A DNA stretch of 64,000 nucleotides from Blautia sp. An249 (GTDB taxonomy: Bacteria > Bacillota > Clostridia > Lachnospirales > Lachnospiraceae): positions 310,001-374,000 of the forward strand of contig NZ_NFJL01000002.1 in NCBI RefSeq assembly GCF_002159835.1, written 5' to 3'. The notes beneath the pieces were generated by a model, which saw only the letters and a program-made list of their open reading frames with translations, was not told where the DNA came from and ran no database searches. This document shows, piece by piece, positions 1-7,494 of this stretch; within the stretch, counting starts at the first letter, position 1, and each line of letters starts with the position of its first letter. The position numbers were made by a program, and so were the translations under genes.

Positions 1-2
1 AA

Positions 3-965
3 GGGCTGGTTGATCTGTTCGGAGGAATGGAAGACCTGCAGCGAAAAGTAATCCGCTGTGTGGGAAATCCCGAAGAGCGTTTCAGAGAAGACGCCCTGCG
101 GATTCTGCGGGCAGTCCGGTTCTCGGCTCAGCTTGGATTTGACATTTTGCCTGAAACCCGCAGGGCTCTGAGAGCCCTTGCGCCCAATTTACGACTTATC
201 AGCGCAGAGAGAATCCAGACAGAACTGGTGAAAATTCTGGTGTCTCCCCACCCGGAATATTTAAAGATTGCCTGGGAGGAAAAGATAACAAAGGAAATTC
301 TGCCGGAATTTGATGTTCTGATGGAGACGCCCCAGAACACCCCCCACCACTGCATGTCGGCAGGGGAGCATACCCTGAAAAGCATGGAAGAGATTCCTCC
401 TTCGAAGGCGCTGCGCCTGACCATGCTTCTTCATGACATGGGAAAAGGGGTCTGCAGAACCACAGATGAAAACGGCCGGGATCACTTCAAAGGCCATGGA
501 AAGTTCAGTGAAGAAATCGCCAGAGATATTTTAAAAAGGCTGAAATTCGACAACGATACCCTGTACAGGGTGTGTCGGCTGGTAAAATGGCACGATTACC
601 GTCCGGAACCCACTTCCAAAGCGGTGAGAAAGGCGGTAAACAAGATAGGGCCGGATTTGTTTGAAGACTATCTTCTGGTACAAAAGGCAGATGCCCTGGC
701 GCAAAGCGAATATAAACAAGAGGAAAAGCTTCTCCGAATCCGGGAAGTGGAAGGCTTATTCAGGGAGATTCAAAGGGAGAAACAGTGCGTTTCCCTGGAA
801 GAGCTGGCAGTCAGCGGGAAAGATCTGATTGCCCTGGGAATGAAGCCGGGCAGGGAGATGGGCATTCTTTTACATGAACTTTTGGAGATGGTGCTGGAAG
901 ATCCGGCAAAAAATGAGAAAGAATTTTTAAAAGAACAGGTAAAGAAACGGCTGAAAGAAAATTAA
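3..965 (+). CDS. cca: CCA tRNA nucleotidyltransferase, 3' part (5' end outside window)
   Basis: This enzyme adds or repairs the CCA tail of tRNAs from CTP and ATP. The reading frame is open from base 3, so the catalytic head with the GS/DxD motifs lies left of the window and the internal ATG at 27 is not the start. The visible part begins with the family motif around GLVDLFGGMEDL, continues with ERFREDALRILRAVRF (tRNA-binding and nucleotide-selection region), and then an HD-type domain (HTLKSMEE, LLHDMGKG). The HD domain points to the larger bacterial CCA enzyme with a hydrolase domain. The tRNA genes in this window lack encoded CCA, consistent with need for this enzyme. Confidence 0.9.
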   Translation, partial: GLVDLFGGMEDLQRKVIRCVGNPEERFREDALRILRAVRFSAQLGFDILPETRRALRALAPNLRLISAERIQTELVKILVSPHPEYLKIAWEEKITKEILPEFDVLMETPQNTPHHCMSAGEHTLKSMEEIPPSKALRLTMLLHDMGKGVCRTTDENGRDHFKGHGKFSEEIARDILKRLKFDNDTLYRVCRLVKWHDYRPEPTSKAVRKAVNKIGPDLFEDYLLVQKADALAQSEYKQEEKLLRIREVEGLFREIQREKQCVSLEELAVSGKDLIALGMKPGREMGILLHELLEMVLEDPAKNEKEFLKEQVKKRLKEN

Positions 966-980
966 TACATGGTCTTAAAC

Positions 981-1032
981 GGCAAATTCCCCTCATAGAA
1001 TGAAAGGTACAAAGCTATGAGGGGGATTTGCC
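981..1032 (+). promoter_or_regulatory. Stem-loop covering the ribosome-binding site of the CotS-like gene
   Basis: Bases 981-998 and 1015-1032 form an 18-bp inverted repeat with one mismatch and a 16-base loop. The right arm contains the purine-rich Shine-Dalgarno stretch (GAGGGGG, 1019-1025). It has no T-tract, so it is unlikely to be a simple terminator. It may limit translation of the next gene. Confidence 0.55.
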
Positions 1033-1033
1033 G

Positions 1034-2020
1034 TTGTATGATTATGGGTTAAGCGTACTGGAGCAATATGGTCTTAGCGCCGCCAGAAGCTGGCGGGGAC
1101 GGGGAGCGCTGCTGTGTCAGACACAAAATGGCTTAGTGATGATTCGGGAATTTAACGGATCAGAAACAAAGCTTAAGTATCAGCGGGCTCTTCTTCAGAA
1201 AATACAGGAGAGCCGGATTTGCCGGACCGATTATCTGTTTCCCACTTTAGAGGGAGATTTAGTGGCCAGGGACAAAGACGGGGCAGCCTATACTCTGCGC
1301 AGATGGTATGAAGGAAGGGAGTGCGACACAAAGTCCCGGGAAGATATTTTAAGGAGCGTCAGGGCATTGGCAGACTTACATAAAGGAATGCGGCTGGAGT
1401 TCCAGGAAAACTATGCAGCCCGTTCCCAGAGAGAGGAATACCAGCGCCACAACCGGGAACTAAGAAAAATACAGAAATTTATCCGAAAGAAAAAAGCAGA
1501 AAATGATTTTGAGAAAATGTATGCCCTCAGCGCTCAGTGGTTTCTGGAAAAGGCGGCTGAAGCCACAGAGAGACTGGAAAATTCCGGCTACCGGGAACTT
1601 CTGGAAGAATCCAGAAAACGGGGATGCATCTGTCACGGGGAATTTAACCAGCACAATGTACTTTTTACAGAGAATGGCATTGCCGTTACCAACTTTGAAC
1701 ACTGGTGCTACGACATTCAGATGGCGGATTTGTACCGTTTCATGAGAAAGATACTGGAAAAATATAACTGGAATCTGGAACTGGCTCAGGAAATGGTAAC
1801 CGCCTATCAGGAACGAAAAGAGATTACCCGGGGAGAAATGGAAAATCTGAAGCTGCGGTTTCAGTATCCGGAGAAATACTGGAAGCTGGCAAATTACTAT
1901 TTTTCCCACAAAAAAATCTGGATTTCAGAGAAAAATGTGGAAAAACTCCGGATTTTGGTGAAACAAAGAGAGGTCTGGGAGGATTTCGGCGAAAAATGTT
2001 TTAAGAAATTCTTATTTTGA
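1034..2020 (+). CDS. CotS-like spore coat protein / phosphotransferase-fold protein
   Basis: The protein is about 328 residues with the aminoglycoside-phosphotransferase/kinase fold used by spore-coat proteins of the CotS/YutH group. A kinase-like catalytic loop is visible as CHGEFNQHNVLF, followed by VTNFEHW where active kinases usually have a metal-binding Asp (DFD/DFG-like). The HGD Asp is Glu and the second Asp is Asn, so catalysis is doubtful. No ATG starts the frame. TTG at 1034 lies 8 bases after GAGGGGG and is preferred over TTG at 1028, which would be only 2 bases away. Membership in the coat is inferred from family and from the sporulation genes nearby. Confidence 0.7.
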   Translation: MYDYGLSVLEQYGLSAARSWRGRGALLCQTQNGLVMIREFNGSETKLKYQRALLQKIQESRICRTDYLFPTLEGDLVARDKDGAAYTLRRWYEGRECDTKSREDILRSVRALADLHKGMRLEFQENYAARSQREEYQRHNRELRKIQKFIRKKKAENDFEKMYALSAQWFLEKAAEATERLENSGYRELLEESRKRGCICHGEFNQHNVLFTENGIAVTNFEHWCYDIQMADLYRFMRKILEKYNWNLELAQEMVTAYQERKEITRGEMENLKLRFQYPEKYWKLANYYFSHKKIWISEKNVEKLRILVKQREVWEDFGEKCFKKFLF

Positions 2021-2021
2021 A

Positions 2022-2050
2022 TTTATCTTTACGGATATTTGTAATATAAT
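2022..2050 (+). promoter_or_regulatory. Probable sigma-A promoter of the phosphohexomutase gene
   Basis: TTTATC (2022-2027) and TATAAT (2045-2050) are separated by 17 bases, 33 bases ahead of the start codon. The -10 is perfect and the -35 weak. Confidence 0.5.
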
Positions 2051-2082
2051 AAGGGAAAAGAATTGTATAGGGAGGTACAAAT

Positions 2083-3816
2083 ATGGATTACAAAGAAGTA
2101 TATCAGGAATGGCTGGAGAACCCATACTTCGATGAAAACACAAAAGCAGAATTAAAAGCAATTGAGGGAGACGACAAGGAAATTAAAGAGCGTTTTTACA
2201 TGGACTTGGAGTTTGGTACAGCAGGCCTGAGAGGGATTATTGGTGCAGGTACAAACCGCATGAATATCTATGTAGTCCGCAGGGCAACACAGGGACTTGC
2301 AAACTATATTCTTTCCGTTGGAAAACAGAGCCAGGGCGTGGCAATCGCTTACGATTCCAGACATATGTCTCCGGAATTTGCACAGGAAGCGGCACTATGC
2401 CTGGCTGCCAATGGAATTAAAGCTTATATTTTCGAATCTTTAAGACCGACTCCGGAGCTGTCATTTGCCCTTCGTCATTTGGGATGCGTAGCCGGAATTA
2501 ACGTAACGGCAAGCCATAATCCGCCGGAATATAATGGGTATAAGGTATACTGGGAAGACGGCGCACAGATTACGCCTCCTCATGACAGCGGTATTATGGG
2601 AGAAGTGAAGGCAATTTCCGACTGGAATACGGTAAAAACCATGGACAAGGCAGAAGCGGAAAAAGCAGGCCTCTACGAAGTGATCGGACAGGCCATTGAC
2701 GATGCTTATATCGCTGAGCTGAAGAAACAGATTCTGCATATGGAAGCCATTGAAAAAGAAGGAAAGAATCTGAAAATCGTATATTCTCCCCTTCATGGAA
2801 CCGGCAATATTCCTGCCAGAAGAGTTCTGAAGGAACTGGGATTTGAAAATGTATATGTGGTAAAAGAGCAGGAACTGCCGGATGGAGATTTCCCCACAGT
2901 CAGCTATCCAAACCCGGAAGCTGCAGAAGCATTTGAACTGGGCTTAAAACTGGCAAAAGAAGTGGACGCAGATCTGGTACTGGCAACAGACCCGGATGCA
3001 GACCGTCTGGGCGTACGTGTGAAAGACAAAGACGGAGTTTACCATGATTTAACCGGAAATATGTCCGGATGCCTGCTGGCGGAGTATGAGATTGGACAGA
3101 GAAAAGCCATCAATGGAGAACTTCCGGAAGACGGCGCCTTAGTATCTACCATCGTTACCAGCAATCTGGCCGGAGCCATTGCAAAATCATACGGAGTGAA
3201 ATTTATCGAGGTACTGACCGGCTTTAAGTACATCGGACAGCAGATTTTGGGCTTTGAAGAAAGCGGAAAAGGCACCTACTTATTCGGCTTTGAAGAAAGC
3301 TACGGCTGCCTGATCGGCACATACGCAAGGGATAAAGACGCCATTGTGGCAACCATGGCTCTGTGCGAGGCTGCAGCTTATTATAAGACCCAGGGCAAGA
3401 CCTTATGGGATGCTATGATTGATATGTACGAGAAATACGGCTACTACAAAGACGCCATTCAGTCAGTCACTCTGAAAGGAATTGAAGGTCTTCAGAAGAT
3501 TCAGGAAATCATGAATACCCTTCGCGAGAAACCGCCGGTAGAAATCGGAGGATATAAAGTAACTTCCACCAGAGATTACAAAGAAGACAAGGTGGTTGAT
3601 CTGGCAACCGGAGAAGAAAGCAGGACAGGCCTTCCTTCTTCCAACGTACTCTACTATGATCTGACAGACGACGCATGGCTTTGCGTAAGACCGTCGGGAA
3701 CAGAACCGAAGGTAAAATTCTATTATGGCGTAAAAGGAACATCTCTGGAGGACGCAGATAAAAAATCTGAAGAAATGGGAAAAGCTGTTCTGGAAATGGT
3801 GAATTCCATGATGTAA
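2083..3816 (+). CDS. pgcA: Alpha-phosphoglucomutase / phosphomannomutase
   Basis: This cytosolic enzyme interconverts glucose-1-phosphate and glucose-6-phosphate (or the mannose forms), linking glycolysis to glycogen and cell-wall sugar nucleotides. All family signatures are present in 577 residues: the active-site serine loop TASHNPPEYNGYKVY near residue 145, the metal-binding loop DPDADRLGV near residue 305, the sugar-binding loop GFEESYG near 405, and the phosphate-binding RPSGTEPKVKFY near 540. Length is normal for the PgcA group. GGAGG lies just before the ATG. A separate promoter precedes it, so it is probably monocistronic. Confidence 0.93.
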   Translation: MDYKEVYQEWLENPYFDENTKAELKAIEGDDKEIKERFYMDLEFGTAGLRGIIGAGTNRMNIYVVRRATQGLANYILSVGKQSQGVAIAYDSRHMSPEFAQEAALCLAANGIKAYIFESLRPTPELSFALRHLGCVAGINVTASHNPPEYNGYKVYWEDGAQITPPHDSGIMGEVKAISDWNTVKTMDKAEAEKAGLYEVIGQAIDDAYIAELKKQILHMEAIEKEGKNLKIVYSPLHGTGNIPARRVLKELGFENVYVVKEQELPDGDFPTVSYPNPEAAEAFELGLKLAKEVDADLVLATDPDADRLGVRVKDKDGVYHDLTGNMSGCLLAEYEIGQRKAINGELPEDGALVSTIVTSNLAGAIAKSYGVKFIEVLTGFKYIGQQILGFEESGKGTYLFGFEESYGCLIGTYARDKDAIVATMALCEAAAYYKTQGKTLWDAMIDMYEKYGYYKDAIQSVTLKGIEGLQKIQEIMNTLREKPPVEIGGYKVTSTRDYKEDKVVDLATGEESRTGLPSSNVLYYDLTDDAWLCVRPSGTEPKVKFYYGVKGTSLEDADKKSEEMGKAVLEMVNSMM

Positions 3817-3854
3817 GAGAAACCGTGATTCTTTCATAGTTTTCTTTAAAAACC

Positions 3855-3883
3855 TTGACAAACATAGGGAAAAGGTATATAAA
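3855..3883 (+). promoter_or_regulatory. Strong sigma-A promoter of the HU gene
   Basis: TTGACA (3855-3860), a 17-base spacer and TATAAA (3878-3883). This gives a leader of about 58 bases before the HU start. Confidence 0.75.
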
Positions 3884-3947
3884 TTATGAATAGGGTTGTA
3901 GAGAAGAACTAGGAATAACAACGAGAGAATTTAGAGGAGGAAACACC

Positions 3948-4223
3948 ATGAACAAAACAGAGTTAATTGCAGCTATGGCCAATGAAACAAATCTTTCTAA
4001 AAAGGACGTTGAGGCAGTTTTAAAGTCATTTATCGACGTAGTTTCCAAAGAATTACAGAATGACGGAAAAGTTCAGTTAGTTGGATTTGGAACATTTGAA
4101 GTGTCAAAAAGAGCTGCAAGAGAAGGCAGAAATCCTCAGACTGGTGCAACCATGAAGATTGAAGCTTCCAAAGCTCCGAGATTTAAAGCCGGAAAAGCTT
4201 TAAAAGATATGGTAAACGCTTAA
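3948..4223 (+). CDS. hup: HU family DNA-binding protein
   Basis: A 91-residue histone-like protein that bends and compacts DNA in the nucleoid. It starts MNKTELIAAMA and carries the HU signature around VQLVGFGTFEV and REGRNPQTG, the flexible arm that inserts into the minor groove. Length and sequence are typical of the single HU of Firmicutes. GAGGAGG precedes the ATG. It has its own strong promoter and is followed by a terminator, so it is a one-gene unit. Confidence 0.97.
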   Translation: MNKTELIAAMANETNLSKKDVEAVLKSFIDVVSKELQNDGKVQLVGFGTFEVSKRAAREGRNPQTGATMKIEASKAPRFKAGKALKDMVNA

Positions 4224-4245
4224 TATCACAAATAGAAAAATGCAG

Positions 4246-4276
4246 AAGGCCGTTACGAATGTGACGGCCTTTTTCA
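4246..4276 (+). terminator. Rho-independent terminator of hup
   Basis: A 10-bp stem (AAGGCCGTTA / TGACGGCCTT, one G-T pair) is followed by TTTTTC. Confidence 0.85.
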
Positions 4277-4278
4277 TT

Positions 4279-4397
4279 TAATAGGAAACTGCGTTCCCTA
4301 TTAAACAAAACGCTCCGCTATGGATGCGACCAGATGTATGTGGAATTATGACTGCCTGCGGCAGTCTGCATCTGGCGCGCAAAGAGTACAAGTCCCT
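4279..4397 (+). repeat. Dispersed intergenic repeat, copy 1
   Basis: It begins with an inverted repeat (TAATAGGAA...TTCCCTATTA) and ends GCATCTGGCGCGCAAAGAGT. The same two ends recur at 21,991-22,066, and the first part at 14,111-14,150. This copy is the longest: it has about 50 extra bases with a GACTGC/GCAGTC hairpin between the two ends. Further small hairpins follow up to 4,442 (TCCCTC/GAGGGA and AAGAGGAC/GTCCTCTT). No protein is encoded. Confidence 0.65.
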
Positions 4398-4497
4398 CAT
4401 GAGCGAGGGATATAGGGAGTTGAAGAGGACTTGTCCTCTTTGTTCTATTCACAGGAGAGGGTAGTATCCTATGATACAAAAACTTCAGGAGGAAAAT

Positions 4498-4737
4498 ATG
4501 AGATTAGACAAATTTTTAAAGGTTTCCCGTCTGATTAAACGGCGGACAGTGGCCAATGAAGCCTGCGACGCCGGCCGGGTACTGCTCAATGACAAACCGG
4601 CGAAGGCCTCTGTTTCAGTAAAAGCAGGAGACAAAATTGAAATTCAGTTCGGAACCCGGAATGTAAAAGTAAAGGTTCTGGAAGTAAAAGAAACTGTGAG
4701 AAAAGAAGAAGCAGAAAAACTGTATGAGTATCTGTAA
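4498..4737 (+). CDS. rqcP: S4-domain RNA-binding protein RqcP (YabO)
   Basis: A 79-residue S4 RNA-binding protein. In Firmicutes RqcP works with RqcH on stalled 50S subunits to add C-terminal alanine tails during ribosome quality control. The S4 core MRLDKFLKVSRLIKRRTVA and VLLNDKPAK is plain. An upstream in-frame ATG at 4471 exists, but AGGAGG (4488-4493) lies directly before the ATG at 4498, which matches the family start. It opens the conserved rqcP-yabP-yabQ-divIC-spoIIE order. The RQC partner mutS2 (rqcU family) lies elsewhere in this window. Confidence 0.9.
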   Translation: MRLDKFLKVSRLIKRRTVANEACDAGRVLLNDKPAKASVSVKAGDKIEIQFGTRNVKVKVLEVKETVRKEEAEKLYEYL

Positions 4738-4809
4738 GAAGTCCCGGTCTGTTCTAAGGAAACTGATGCGTTCATAGAATAAAAAGAAAGAACACATCAG
4801 GAGGTTGTT

Positions 4810-5103
4810 TTGGAAGAGAGAAAAAACAGTCCCTTCCAATCGCACCGGCTGCTGCTGGAGGATCGGCAGAGGGGAACAGTTACGGGTGTAATGGATGTAA
4901 AATCTTTTGATGAAAAGCTCATTCTATTGGCAACAGAATATGGCCTGATCACATTAAAAGGAGAAAAGCTTCATATCAATCAGCTGGATCTGGAAAAAGG
5001 AGAAGTGGAATTAAGCGGCAGGGTGGACAGTGTGGTCTATACGGAGAAACGGGGCTACGGCCAGAAGAAAGAAGAATCTCTGCTTGGCCGGCTGTTTCAG
5101 TAG
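4810..5103 (+). CDS. yabP: Sporulation protein YabP
   Basis: A 97-residue protein of the YabP family, needed for spore formation in Bacillus, where it is made in the mother cell under sigma-E. It shows the family core with SHRLLLEDRQRGTVTGVMDV and the pattern of beta strands through HINQLDLEKGEVELSG. The start is TTG, placed by AGGAGG seven bases upstream. A CATAGAATA sequence about 35 bases upstream resembles the -10 of sporulation sigma factors, but the -35 is not clear. yabQ follows six bases after the stop. Confidence 0.9.
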   Translation: MEERKNSPFQSHRLLLEDRQRGTVTGVMDVKSFDEKLILLATEYGLITLKGEKLHINQLDLEKGEVELSGRVDSVVYTEKRGYGQKKEESLLGRLFQ

Positions 5104-5109
5104 AAATCC

Positions 5110-5607
5110 ATGAGTTCTTATATGAACCACGAACTTCTGATGTTCTGCCATTCCTTTTTTACCGGAATCCTTCTGTTGGTTATTTATGACGTGCTGAGGA
5201 TTTTGCGTAAAGTTTTTCCCCATCGTTCCTGTTTTGTGTCGGCAGAAGATCTCATTTACTGGATGGGATCCGGTATTCTCATTTTTATGGAAATGTACAG
5301 GCAAAACCAGGGGATTGTGCGGACCTATATCTTTGCAGGAACTCTGGTAGGGATGGTTGTCTACCATTTTACAGTCAGCTCCCTGTTTGTGCGGTTCACT
5401 GCCAAAATTCTTGAAATCCCGGTGAAGTATCTGTTTTTTTTAACAAAAAGGTTGATATTTAGCTATAGACGTTGTAGAATTTCAGTATATAGCCATTCTC
5501 GTCAAGTTGTGGCGAAAATACGAAAAAATCAGAAAAGGTCAGAGGATTTTAATGAAGTCAAAGAAGCGGAAAGCAATTCTGAAGAGAAACCGAATGGGCA
5601 TGGTTAG
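5110..5607 (+). CDS. yabQ: Spore cortex biosynthesis protein YabQ
   Basis: A 165-residue membrane protein of the YabQ family, required for cortex formation in Bacillus spores. Two to four hydrophobic segments are visible in the first 120 residues (for example FFTGILLLVIYDVL and the stretch from GILIF to VYHF), followed by a basic and then acidic soluble tail. The tail overlaps the start of divIC by 56 bases. Its place between yabP and divIC matches Bacillus subtilis. Confidence 0.88.
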   Translation: MSSYMNHELLMFCHSFFTGILLLVIYDVLRILRKVFPHRSCFVSAEDLIYWMGSGILIFMEMYRQNQGIVRTYIFAGTLVGMVVYHFTVSSLFVRFTAKILEIPVKYLFFLTKRLIFSYRRCRISVYSHSRQVVAKIRKNQKRSEDFNEVKEAESNSEEKPNGHG

Positions 5608-5857
5608 TATCGCGGTTGTTGCCCTGCTGCTTTTTGGCGTACTCTTTGTGGAAGGACGTTCTTTAAGCAGCAGGCTGAGTTCGTATGATAAAGAAGTAGA
5701 AGATCTCAATGACAGAATTGAAGAAGAAAACGAAAGAACGAAAGAAATTGATGAATTAAAAGAATATATGGATACGGATGAGTATGCAGAGGAAGTTGCC
5801 AGAGATAAACTGGGACTTGTAAAAGATAATGAAATTGTGTTTAAAGAGTCAGAATAA
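5552..5857 (+). CDS. divIC: Septum formation initiator DivIC/FtsB
   Basis: A small bitopic division protein of about 101 residues. A basic N-terminus (MKSKKRKAILKRNRMG) precedes one membrane segment (VSIAVVALLLFGVLFV), then a coiled coil (SYDKEVEDLNDRIEEENE) and the end YAEEVARDKLGLVKDNEIVF, the DivIC/FtsB signature. It works with FtsL and DivIB at the septum. ATG at 5552 follows AGAGG and is preferred over an upstream in-frame GTG/ATG option at 5507. Confidence 0.88.
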   Translation: MKSKKRKAILKRNRMGMVSIAVVALLLFGVLFVEGRSLSSRLSSYDKEVEDLNDRIEEENERTKEIDELKEYMDTDEYAEEVARDKLGLVKDNEIVFKESE

Positions 5858-5899
5858 ACCTATTTATGGAGAAAAGTTTTTTTATCCGGCATTCTGAAT

Positions 5900-5932
5900 T
5901 TGACAAAGATTTTGCCCCGGATCCTTTATACT
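5900..5932 (+). promoter_or_regulatory. spoIIE promoter with 21-bp spacer and overlapping 0A-like box
   Basis: TTGACA (5900-5905) and TATACT (5927-5932) are separated by 21 bases instead of the usual 17. TGACAAA (5901-5907) overlaps the -35 and matches the 0A box TGNCGAA at six of seven positions. Bacillus spoIIE and spoIIG promoters have this wide spacing and need phosphorylated Spo0A. Confidence 0.7.
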
Positions 5933-5968
5933 GTTTTCCTAATGAGAATAGTAAGGGGAGGGGAACAT

Positions 5969-7459
5969 ATGCAGGAATGGATTATTGCCATGCTCGTAAT
6001 CAGCGCGCTTCTGATTATACGGGACATGGCAAAAACTATTTTGTCAGATCAGGTTTGGAAGGAAGAGACGCTTCCTCTGTACGACATTCATCCGCAGAAG
6101 GAAAAAGTGGAAAAATATGCGGAATCTTTTCAGAAACTGGCAGATACCTTTTACGGAATGCCCTATCGGAAAGATTATTTAAGCAGCAGACAGATTGATG
6201 CCGTTCTCAGAGAAGTGAATGATCATCTCTGCAGTAAATGCTACCAGAGGCAAATCTGCTGGGGAGAACACTCGGAGAGTATGTACCAGGGCGCCTGCGG
6301 ACTGATTCGGGCCATTGAGGACTCCGATGAGGAGAAAATCCGGAAGACCCGCGGCGACTGGATGGGAGTCTGCGCCCGGGCCGGCCAGTTTTATGAAGAG
6401 GCGGAGAGATATTTTCAGAGAGAAAAGCAAAATCTTATCTGGAATAACCGGATGATAGAAAACCGGATGGCTGTGGCTCAGCAGATGACGGAGATTTCCA
6501 GAATCATGAGAATGGTAGCCGATGATCTTTATGACATTTCCCAGCCGCCTGCAGAGTTTCAGGAAAATCTCAGAAAGAAGCTGCGGAAACGTCAGGTGAT
6601 TCTGAAAAACGTCTGGATACTGGACAAGCCCCAGGGGAAAAAACAGGCGTTTCTGACCATGCGGGCCAGAAGCGGTCAGTGCATTTCCATGGTGGAAATC
6701 GGGAAATATTTATCGGAATCCTGCGACTGCCCGATGACCCCTTCTCATGACAGCCGCTGTATTGTCAATGGAGAATACCATACGGCTCATTTTGTGGAGG
6801 ACGCCAGTTTTCAGGTGATGCACGGGGTGGCGCGGGTGGTGAAAGATCAGGAAAAAGTCTCCGGAGACAATTATTCCTGTCAGGAAGAAGAGGACGGACA
6901 GTTCATTATGTGTCTGTCAGACGGAATGGGTTCCGGTATGGAGGCATGCAGGGAAAGCGAAGCAGTGGTGGAACTTCTGGAACAGTTTCTGGAATCCGGT
7001 TTTTCCCAGGAGACGGCGGCCAGAATGGTAAACGCCGCTTTGGTATTGCGCCAGCAGGAGGAGATGTTTTCCACAGTAGATATATGCGCGCTGGATTTAT
7101 ACAGCGGAATCTGTAATTTTTTAAAGGCCGGGGCGGCGACTACCTTCATAAAAAGAGAAAACTGGGTGGAAGCTATTACAGCTCAGAGTCTGGCGGCAGG
7201 GCTGGTTCATCAGATGGATTTCGAGACGGCGTCCAGGAAACTGTATGACGGCGACTTTCTGATCATGGTTACTGACGGCGTTTTAGACGCTCTGCCCATG
7301 GATAAAGAGGAAGAAACCATGAAAGAGATTATTATGGAGGTTCACGATCAGACTCCAAAGGAATTAAGCAGGGGGATCTTAGAGCGGGTTCTCAGTTATG
7401 CGGATTTTAAGCCGCAGGATGATATGACGGTTCTGGTGGCAGGAGTCTGGAGCAAGTGA
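5969..7459 (+). CDS. spoIIE: Stage II sporulation protein E, short form
   Basis: SpoIIE is the PP2C-type phosphatase that dephosphorylates SpoIIAA and so activates sigma-F in the forespore. This form has about 496 residues; Bacillus SpoIIE has about 830. Only one short hydrophobic segment (WIIAMLVISALLII, residues 4-17) replaces the ten-span membrane domain. The central cysteine-containing region (CSKCYQRQICWGEH) and the full phosphatase domain follow, with CLSDGMGSGMEA, VDICALDLYSG and MVTDGVLDALP. ATG at 5969 follows AAGGGGAGGGG. The longer frame to 5900 would start inside the promoter. TilS and Hpt follow closely. Confidence 0.9.
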   Translation: MQEWIIAMLVISALLIIRDMAKTILSDQVWKEETLPLYDIHPQKEKVEKYAESFQKLADTFYGMPYRKDYLSSRQIDAVLREVNDHLCSKCYQRQICWGEHSESMYQGACGLIRAIEDSDEEKIRKTRGDWMGVCARAGQFYEEAERYFQREKQNLIWNNRMIENRMAVAQQMTEISRIMRMVADDLYDISQPPAEFQENLRKKLRKRQVILKNVWILDKPQGKKQAFLTMRARSGQCISMVEIGKYLSESCDCPMTPSHDSRCIVNGEYHTAHFVEDASFQVMHGVARVVKDQEKVSGDNYSCQEEEDGQFIMCLSDGMGSGMEACRESEAVVELLEQFLESGFSQETAARMVNAALVLRQQEEMFSTVDICALDLYSGICNFLKAGAATTFIKRENWVEAITAQSLAAGLVHQMDFETASRKLYDGDFLIMVTDGVLDALPMDKEEETMKEIIMEVHDQTPKELSRGILERVLSYADFKPQDDMTVLVAGVWSK

Positions 7460-7494
7460 AATTAAATTGGAACGAAAGAGGACGGGGAAGACAC

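Noticed and set aside
5866-6198. 110-residue frame before and inside spoIIE
   Set aside because: It lies over the spoIIE promoter and start in another frame and has no family features.
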